Below are positions 58,926 to 64,000 of a stretch of DNA of 64,000 bases, in pieces (the stretch's first letter is position 1; each line of letters starts with the position of its first letter). The position numbers were made by a program, and so were the translations under genes. The notes under the pieces are model-generated. The model was not told the origin of the DNA. It ran no database searches and worked only from the letters and a program-made list of their open reading frames with translations. The DNA lies in NCBI GenBank assembly GCA_963828625.1, contig CAWHEX010000011.1, positions 620,001-684,000 of the forward strand. The letters run 5' to 3'. The stretch comes from PALSA-894 sp963828625. GTDB lineage: Bacteria > Pseudomonadota > Alphaproteobacteria > Rhizobiales > Xanthobacteraceae.

Positions 58926-58953
58926 GGCCCCGGCGCATGCGCGCGCCGGGGCC
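58926..58953. terminator. Strong GC hairpin after the znu operon
   Basis: GGCCCCGGCG (58926-58935) and CGCCGGGGCC (58944-58953) form a perfect 10-bp stem with an 8-base loop, followed by GCTTTCGG rather than a long T-run. The 271-bp stretch 58745-59015 contains this hairpin and, upstream of it, a possible very short frame (see findings); otherwise I see nothing. Confidence 0.55.
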
Positions 58954-59015
58954 GCTTTCGGCTGCGTTGCCCTTGATGCCCGATTGCCTATATCTGGGGC
59001 TCCCGGAGTGCCCAG

Positions 59016-60074
59016 ATGTCCGACGCGACCCAAGCAAACAATGACAAAATCCCCGTCACGGTGCTGACCGGCTACCTCGGCGCCGGCAAGACCACGCTGC
59101 TCAACCGCATCCTGTCCGAGCCGCACGGCAAGAAATACGCCGTGATCGTCAACGAGTTCGGCGAGATCGGCATCGACAACGACCTCATCGTGGGCGCCGA
59201 CGAGGAAGTGTTCGAGATGAACAACGGCTGCATCTGCTGCACGGTGCGCGGAGACCTGATCCGCATCATCGAGGGGCTGATGCGGCGCAAGGGCAAGTTC
59301 GACGCCATCATCGTGGAGACGACGGGCCTCGCCGATCCGGCGCCGGTGGCGCAGACCTTCTTCGTCGACGAGAACGTCGGCAAGAACACCAGGCTCGATG
59401 CGGTGGTAACGGTGGCGGACGCCAAGTGGCTGCGCGACCGCCTCAAGGACGCGCCCGAGGCGAAGAACCAGATCGCGTTCGCGGACGTGATCCTGATCAA
59501 CAAGACCGATCTGGTGACCGATGCCGAGCTGCGCGAGACGGAAGCGCGCATCCGCGGCATCAATCCTTACGCCAAGCTGCACCGCACGCAGCGCGCGCAG
59601 ATTCCGCTCCACGAGGTGCTGGGGCGCAATGCGTTCGATCTCGAGCGCATCCTCGATATCGAGCCGGAATTCCTCCATGCCGACGATCATGCGCACGACC
59701 ACGATCATCACCATGACCACGATCACGGGCATGGCCATTCGCATGCGCACGGCGGACTGAAGCACTATCACGACGAGGAGATGCAATCGATCGCGCTCTC
59801 GACCGACCAGCCGCTCGATCCCGACAAGTTCTTTCCCTTCATCCAGAACCTCACGCAGGCCGAGGGCCCGAACATCCTGCGCTGCAAGGGCATCATCTCG
59901 CTCCGGGACGATCCGCAGCGCTTCGTGTTCCAGGGCGTGCACATGATGCTCGACGGCGATCATCAGCGCCCGTGGAACGACGGCGAGAAGCGCACGAGCC
60001 GCGTGGTGTTCATCGGCCGCAACTTGCCGGAGGAGAAAATCCGCAAGGGCTTCGAGAGCACCGTCGCCGAATGA
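59016..60074 (+). CDS. COG0523/CobW-family GTPase, zinc-metallochaperone-like
   Basis: 352 residues: P-loop GYLGAGKTT (19-27), metal motif Cys72-x-Cys74-Cys75 (GCICC), NKTD (about 165-168), a His/Asp-rich linker (about 222-250: many HDH repeats) and the CobW C-terminal domain (GPNILRCKGIISL...VFQGVHMM). Such GTPases insert or allocate zinc (ZNG1-like) or other metals. Placed just after znuCBA, zinc handling is most likely, although I see no Zur box directly upstream. Confidence 0.9.
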   Translation: MSDATQANNDKIPVTVLTGYLGAGKTTLLNRILSEPHGKKYAVIVNEFGEIGIDNDLIVGADEEVFEMNNGCICCTVRGDLIRIIEGLMRRKGKFDAIIVETTGLADPAPVAQTFFVDENVGKNTRLDAVVTVADAKWLRDRLKDAPEAKNQIAFADVILINKTDLVTDAELRETEARIRGINPYAKLHRTQRAQIPLHEVLGRNAFDLERILDIEPEFLHADDHAHDHDHHHDHDHGHGHSHAHGGLKHYHDEEMQSIALSTDQPLDPDKFFPFIQNLTQAEGPNILRCKGIISLRDDPQRFVFQGVHMMLDGDHQRPWNDGEKRTSRVVFIGRNLPEEKIRKGFESTVAE

Positions 60075-60084
60075 GCCTCGGCCG

Positions 60085-61092
60085 ATGAGCACGACAGACG
60101 GCGCAATTCCCTCGGTGACCGAGCGCGTGACGCCCGTTGCGGCGGGCGCGCCGGTCGTCGCCATACACTTCGTGAGCGGGCGGGCTGTCTTCGTGCTCGG
60201 CGAAGAGGCTCTGCTGTTTGTTGCGCCGGACGGCGCCGAGCAGCGCGTCGCCGCGCATGCGGGCGGCATTCTGGCGGCAGTGAGCGACGGCACGCGCATC
60301 CTTACCGGCGGCGATGACGGCAAGGTCGCGGTGACCAGCGCGAAGGGCGATACCGAAACACTCGCCGCGGATGAAAAGCGCCGCTGGATCGATCGCGTCG
60401 CGCTTGGACCGGACGGCGTGGTCGCGTGGTCGATCGGTAAACAGGCCTTCGTGCGCAACGCCAAGGGCGAGACGAAATCGCTCGACCTGCCGTCGAGCGT
60501 CGGCGGGCTCGCGTTCTCGCCGAAGGGACTGCGGCTCGCGGTCTCGCACTACGGCGGTGTCACGCTGTGGTTTCCGAACGCGCAGGCGAAGCCCGAAACG
60601 TTCGCCTGGAAGGGCTCGCATCTCGACGTGATGTTCTCGGCGGACGGGCGCTTCCTCGTCACCGCCATGCAGGAGCCGACCTTGCACGGCTGGCGGCTCG
60701 CCGACGCGAAGGACATGCGCATGTCGGGCTACTCGGCCAAGGTCCGCTCGATGGCGTGGACGGCGGGTGGCAAATGGCTCGCCACCTCCGGGTCGGAGCA
60801 GCTCATCCTCTGGCCGTTCGGCGCCAAGGACGGCCCGATGGGCAAGCAGCCGCGCATGGTCGCGCCCTACGACAAGCGCGTGGTCGCGGTCGCATGCCAT
60901 CCCGCGCAGGAAATCATCGCAGCCGGGTTCGAGGACGGACTCGTGATGCTTTGCCGCATCGAGGACGGCGCGGAGATCTTGGCGAAGAAGCCGGGTGCGG
61001 CCGCCGTCTCGGCGCTCGGCTGGAGCGCCGATGGCGCGAAGCTCGCGTTCGGGACGGAAGACGGCGAGGCCGGGATCGCCGACCTCGCGTGA
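60085..61092 (+). CDS. WD40-repeat protein linked to the COG0523 GTPase
   Basis: 335 residues composed of seven WD40-like blades, for example VAIHFVSGRAVFVLGEE, GGLAFSPKGLRLAVSHYGGVTLWFP, VMFSADGRFLVTAMQEPTLHGW, SMAWTAGGKWLATSGSEQLILWPF and ALGWSADGAKLAFGTEDGEAGIADLA (each a separate blade). No signal peptide, so a cytoplasmic beta-propeller. Starts 10 bp after the GTPase gene; a scaffold for metal delivery is an inference. Confidence 0.87.
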   Translation: MSTTDGAIPSVTERVTPVAAGAPVVAIHFVSGRAVFVLGEEALLFVAPDGAEQRVAAHAGGILAAVSDGTRILTGGDDGKVAVTSAKGDTETLAADEKRRWIDRVALGPDGVVAWSIGKQAFVRNAKGETKSLDLPSSVGGLAFSPKGLRLAVSHYGGVTLWFPNAQAKPETFAWKGSHLDVMFSADGRFLVTAMQEPTLHGWRLADAKDMRMSGYSAKVRSMAWTAGGKWLATSGSEQLILWPFGAKDGPMGKQPRMVAPYDKRVVAVACHPAQEIIAAGFEDGLVMLCRIEDGAEILAKKPGAAAVSALGWSADGAKLAFGTEDGEAGIADLA

Positions 61093-61104
61093 CGCCGGCT
61101 GGAA

Positions 61105-61608
61105 TTACTTCTTGAGATTCCGCGGTGCGGCCGGAGGCGGATCCATCGCGTTGTCAGGAAGGCGCTTCCACTTTTGACTGCGACCGAGCAGCGCGATCCC
61201 GAGATAGCCGCGCACCTCGAGCTGTTTGCCGTCCGGGCTGACCTCCATCAGCGCACGATAGACCGTGCCGTCGCGCGGATCGGTGATCGTCCCGCCTTCG
61301 TACTTGAGGCCGTTCCGCTTCATTCCCTTGATCAGGGCGAGCCCGAGCACCTGGGCGTCTTTTTCCGCGCCCTCGCACTTCGTGCAGCGCCATGACTCGG
61401 GCGGCGGATCGCCAGGCTTCTGGAACATCTTCACGACGATGCCGGTGTAGACGCCGTCTTTTTCGGCAATGCTGAACCAGCTTTCGGCGGCGCCCGTCTT
61501 GTCATCGACCTGCTCCCACAGGCCGGCGGCGCCGGGCTGGTCAGCGGGAGCTGCCCAGGCGAGAGCGCTCAGGGAAGCAAGGAACACAAGAACGCCAAGA
61601 AATTTCAT
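61105..61608 (-). CDS. DUF2147-family secreted protein
   Basis: 167 residues with a signal peptide (FLGVLVFLASLSALAWA). DUF2147 hallmarks: GLWEQVDDKTGAAESWFSI, WRCTKCEGA and YRALMEVSPDGKQLEVRGYLGIALLGRSQ (in parts). A periplasmic lipocalin-like beta barrel of unknown role. ATG 61608 preferred to GTG 61620. Separated from hss by a terminator. Confidence 0.87.
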   Translation of the reverse strand: MKFLGVLVFLASLSALAWAAPADQPGAAGLWEQVDDKTGAAESWFSIAEKDGVYTGIVVKMFQKPGDPPPESWRCTKCEGAEKDAQVLGLALIKGMKRNGLKYEGGTITDPRDGTVYRALMEVSPDGKQLEVRGYLGIALLGRSQKWKRLPDNAMDPPPAAPRNLKK

Positions 61609-61674
61609 ACGCAGCCTCACGAGCTCTCGACGCCGTCCCGTTCTGCCCGCCGAAGCTCTATCATGCGACGCAGA

Positions 61675-61711
61675 ACAAGAAAAAGGCGAGCACGCTGAAC
61701 GGGCTCGCCTT
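61675..61711 (-). terminator. Rho-independent terminator of the homospermidine synthase gene
   Basis: On the minus strand a perfect 9-bp stem (AAGGCGAGC/GCTCGCCTT, arms 61683-61691 and 61703-61711, 11-base loop) is followed by TTTTTCTTG (plus-strand A-run 61680-61684). It lies 36 bp after the hss stop codon. Confidence 0.88.
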
Positions 61712-61746
61712 GTCGTCGTGTTGGTTGCCGTTGTGAGTGGGGCCGA

Positions 61747-63180
61747 TCATCCCACCAGCACGTTCTTGAACTGCCACGGATCGCGCTTGTCGATGCTCTC
61801 CGGGAACATGCCGGGGCGGCCGGTCAGCGGCGTCCAGTCGGTGTAGGTGCCGATCACCGGGCCCAGATAAGGCATCTGCACCTCGAGGCAGCGGCGGAAG
61901 TCCATCTCGTCCGCCTCGACGATGCCAGCCTTGGGGTTTTCCAGCGCCCACACCATGCCGGCGAGCACGGCGCTCGTCACCTGCAGGCCGGTGGCGTTCT
62001 GATAGGGCGCGAGATCGCGCGTCTCGTCGATCGAAAGCTGCGAGCCATACCAGTAGGCGTTCTTCTTGTGACCGTAGAGCAGGACGCCGAGCTCGTCGAT
62101 GCCCTCGGTGATCTCGTGCTCGTCCCAGATGTGAATCGCGGGCTGGCGCTCGCCCGCCTGCCCGAACAATTCGTGCAGCGACAGCACCGCGTCGTTGCAG
62201 GGGTGATAGGCGTAGTGGCAGGTCGGGCGGTACGTAGCCTTGGCGCCGTCGCGTACCGTGAAATAGTCCGCGATCGAAATCGACTCGTTGTGCGTGACGA
62301 GGAAGCCGTATTGCGCCTTGGCGGTCGGCGTCCATGAGCGCACGCGCGTGTTGGCGCCCGGCTGCGTCAGATAGATCGCGGCCTTGCAGCCCTTTTTGTG
62401 CTTGAAGCCGTTCTTCGGCATCCACTTCTCGTGCGTGCCCCAGCCGAGCTCGGCCGGCTGCATTCCCTCCGACAGGAACCCCTCGACCGACCAGGTGTTG
62501 CAGAACACCTCGATCGGCTTTGGCTTCCTGGCGACCTGCGTGTCGCGCTCCGCGATGTGGATGCCCTTCACGCCGAGCTTCCTGGCAAGCTTCGCCCAGT
62601 CCTCGCGCGTCGCCGGCTCCTTCAGCTTCGTCTTGGTGTCGGCCGCGATGTTGAGCAGCGCCTGCTTCACGAACCAGGACACCATCCCGGGATTGGCGCC
62701 GCAGCAGGACACCGCGGTGGTCGAGCCCGGCTTGCGCTTGCGCTTGGCGGCGAGCGTGACCTCGCGCAGCGCGTAGTTCGAGCGCTCTTCCGGGCCCTTC
62801 TTGGTGTCGAAGTAAAAGCCCGTCCACGGCTCGTTGACGGTGTCGATGTAGAGCGCGCCGAGTTCGTCGCAGAGCTCCATGATGTCCACGGAGGACGTGT
62901 CGACCGACAGGTTCACGCAGAAGCCCTGTCCGCCGCCGGCGGTCAGCAGGGGGCTGAGGAGCTTGCGGTAGTTGGCCTTGGTGACGGCCTCGTGGACGAA
63001 GCGGATGCCGCGCTCGTCGAGCAGCTTGCGGTCCTTGTCTTCGGGATCGATGACGACGAAGCGGGACTTGTCATAATTGAAATGCCGCTCGATCAAAGGC
63101 AGCGTGCCTTTGCCGATCGAGCCGAAACCGATCATCACGATGGGCCCGTCGATACGGGCGTGCACCGGCCACTGGGTCAT
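61747..63180 (-). CDS. hss: Homospermidine synthase
   Basis: 477 residues: N-terminal Rossmann motif IVMIGFGSIGKGTLPLIERHF, then VNLSVDTSSVDIMELC, SCCGANPGMVSWFVKQAL and HNESISIADYF, characteristic of bacterial NAD-dependent homospermidine synthase. It condenses two putrescines to sym-homospermidine and ammonia, the main long polyamine of many rhizobia-like bacteria. A likely ornithine decarboxylase end lies 0.8 kb upstream. Intact and with its own terminator. Confidence 0.94.
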   Translation of the reverse strand: MTQWPVHARIDGPIVMIGFGSIGKGTLPLIERHFNYDKSRFVVIDPEDKDRKLLDERGIRFVHEAVTKANYRKLLSPLLTAGGGQGFCVNLSVDTSSVDIMELCDELGALYIDTVNEPWTGFYFDTKKGPEERSNYALREVTLAAKRKRKPGSTTAVSCCGANPGMVSWFVKQALLNIAADTKTKLKEPATREDWAKLARKLGVKGIHIAERDTQVARKPKPIEVFCNTWSVEGFLSEGMQPAELGWGTHEKWMPKNGFKHKKGCKAAIYLTQPGANTRVRSWTPTAKAQYGFLVTHNESISIADYFTVRDGAKATYRPTCHYAYHPCNDAVLSLHELFGQAGERQPAIHIWDEHEITEGIDELGVLLYGHKKNAYWYGSQLSIDETRDLAPYQNATGLQVTSAVLAGMVWALENPKAGIVEADEMDFRRCLEVQMPYLGPVIGTYTDWTPLTGRPGMFPESIDKRDPWQFKNVLVG

Positions 63181-63288
63181 AATTCAAACGCCTCCGATTT
63201 TGCGCGGGTGATATCCGCAGCGTCATGCAAACGGAAGAGGACGCCGCGCCGGCAGGGCACGGCGTCCACTGTCATTTCGGCTTCATAT

Positions 63289-63849
63289 TTAGGCAGCTAG
63301 GGCAGCCGGCGCGTAGGTCGCGCCGGTGAGGAAGTCGGGCAGGCCCTTGGGCAGCCGATCGCCGGTCGCGCGGACGAGCCCGCGTGCGCCATCGAGCGCG
63401 CCTGCCCTCAGCGCGAGGCCGAGGAAGCGCTCCGGCTCGAACGGCCCGGGCAGGCGCAGCGCGCCGGTCTTGTCCGTCGAGAAGCCGAAGCGGCCGTAGT
63501 AGGGCGCATCGCCGACCAGCAGGACCGCGCGGTGGCCGAGGCGGCGCGCCTCGCGCAGCGCGCGCTGCATCAGGCTCGCGCCGATGCCGCGGTTGCGCGC
63601 GTCGCTCGCGACCGCGAGCGGCCCGAGCAGCAAAGCAGGGCGCCCGATGCCGGCGCTGACGTTCCACAGCCGCGCGGTGCCGACGAGGCGGCCGTTCTCG
63701 ATCGCCGCGAAGGACAAGCCTTCGGCGGCGAACCGCCCCTCGCGCAGGCGCTCGGAGGCTTTCGCAAAGCGCGCCGGCCCGAAGGCCGCGTCGAGCAGGC
63801 GCTCGCGCGCCGCGATGTCGGTCGAGCGTTCGTTGCGGATGGTCACCAT
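63289..63849 (-). CDS. GNAT-family N-acetyltransferase
   Basis: About 186 residues from ATG 63849 behind AAGGAG. Acetyl-CoA site VASDARNRGIGASLMQRAL, preceded by LLGPLAVA; downstream VLLVGDAPYYGRFGFSTD is typical of a large uncharacterised GNAT group (YhbS-like). Between hss and the probable decarboxylase gene; an acetyl-polyamine link is possible but unsupported by sequence. Confidence 0.87.
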   Translation of the reverse strand: MVTIRNERSTDIAARERLLDAAFGPARFAKASERLREGRFAAEGLSFAAIENGRLVGTARLWNVSAGIGRPALLLGPLAVASDARNRGIGASLMQRALREARRLGHRAVLLVGDAPYYGRFGFSTDKTGALRLPGPFEPERFLGLALRAGALDGARGLVRATGDRLPKGLPDFLTGATYAPAALAA

Positions 63850-63900
63850 GGCCAACTCCTTCCAAGCCCTCCTCGGGAGGGCACACGACAGCGACGGAAG

Positions 63901-63926
63901 GGGAGCCGGCGTTACCGCCAGCTCCC
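63901..63926. terminator. Hairpin downstream of the window-end gene
   Basis: GGGAGCCGGCG (63901-63911) and CGCCAGCTCCC (63916-63926) pair at 10 of 11 positions around a 4-base loop. It lies between the minus-strand partial gene ending at 63965 and the GNAT gene; T-run weak. A smaller CCCGC/GCGGG hairpin follows at about 63938-63951. Confidence 0.5.
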
Positions 63927-63964
63927 GGCTTTCCTCTCCCGCTTTCGCGGGGTTCAGGGTGGGG

Positions 63965-64000
63965 TTAGATGTGGACCGTCTTCAGCGGCGCAAAGCCGTT
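63965..64000 (-). CDS. C-terminal end of a probable PLP decarboxylase (ornithine/lysine type), cut by window edge
   Basis: Only 11 codons are visible, reading NGFAPLKTVHI and stop TAA (63965-63967). A short FNGF-x-P-type tail of this kind occurs in fold-type III ornithine decarboxylases of Rhizobiales, which supply putrescine to homospermidine synthase. The call rests on this tail and on the hss neighbour. Confidence 0.4.
   Translation of the reverse strand, partial: NGFAPLKTVHI

Noticed and set aside
58900..59015. Zur box in front of the COG0523 GTPase
   Set aside because: The region is GC-rich with only the 10-bp hairpin; no AT-rich palindrome like that at 56064-56085.
1..64000. CRISPR arrays, tRNA or rRNA genes, insertion sequences, prophage genes
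   Set aside because: No regularly spaced repeats, no transposase or integrase motifs and no tRNA-like cloverleaf were recognised by eye; intergenic space is too short to hide rRNA.

Overview
The window is GC-rich, densely coded DNA of an alphaproteobacterium, most likely order Hyphomicrobiales (Rhizobiales), near the Nitrobacteraceae/Xanthobacteraceae. The pointers are a homospermidine synthase next to a probable ornithine decarboxylase end, a Zur-type zinc operon, a chrB-type leader RNA, short intergenic palindromes that resemble those of this group, and frequent ATGA/GTGA/TTGA overlaps. I saw no rRNA, tRNA, CRISPR array, prophage or insertion sequence. This assignment is inference; no 16S or marker comparison was possible.

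Layout. 0-9.2 kb: a HAD phosphatase, a RidA-like protein, two SDRs, a flavodiiron-type metallo-beta-lactamase (ODP) gene paired with a sensorless histidine kinase, an M20 peptidase divergent from that pair across a 10-bp-phased TTTCCG repeat, MAPEG, a fluoride channel, and a biuret-hydrolase-like gene with an NCS2 permease. 9.2-10.3 kb: an AT-richer island. 10.3-15.2 kb: a tetR-MFP-RND efflux operon. 15.2-18 kb: KDPG aldolase, two coupled half-size ArsP-like permeases and KDG kinase. 18-26 kb: P450, EamA exporter, acyl-CoA dehydrogenase, aminotransferase, K+-channel-like protein and a pentonate-type dehydratase. 27-37 kb: mixed metabolic and housekeeping genes (signal peptidase I, DenD-like dehydrogenase, MetAP, RadC, hydroxyacid dehydrogenase). 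37.4-42.9 kb: a sugar CUT1 ABC operon with two ATPases. 43-48 kb: a 2-oxo acid (acetoin-type) dehydrogenase operon with an embedded aldehyde dehydrogenase. 49.8-53.4 kb: two transcription units with near-identical structured leaders, one for a secreted protein plus TauE/SafE permease and one for chrB-chrA. 56-61 kb: a zinc locus (Zur promoter, His-rich micropeptide, znuCBA, a COG0523 GTPase and a WD40 protein). 61-64 kb: polyamine synthesis.

A technical point colours the annotation. At least 30 single-base indels interrupt otherwise well-conserved genes. Nearly all are one-base insertions, and 13 of the indels fall in one aldehyde dehydrogenase gene. I read these as mostly sequence error and merged the frames; apparent fusions (phosphatase-RidA, ALDH-E2, ZnuC-ZnuB) should be treated with suspicion.

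The most interesting signals are the ODP-kinase pair with its phased repeat, the duplicated leader RNA that can pair with both the Shine-Dalgarno and the first codons, the apparently leaderless Zur-controlled His-rich micropeptide, the in-frame palindromic element inside an E2 linker, and that E2's missing catalytic histidine.
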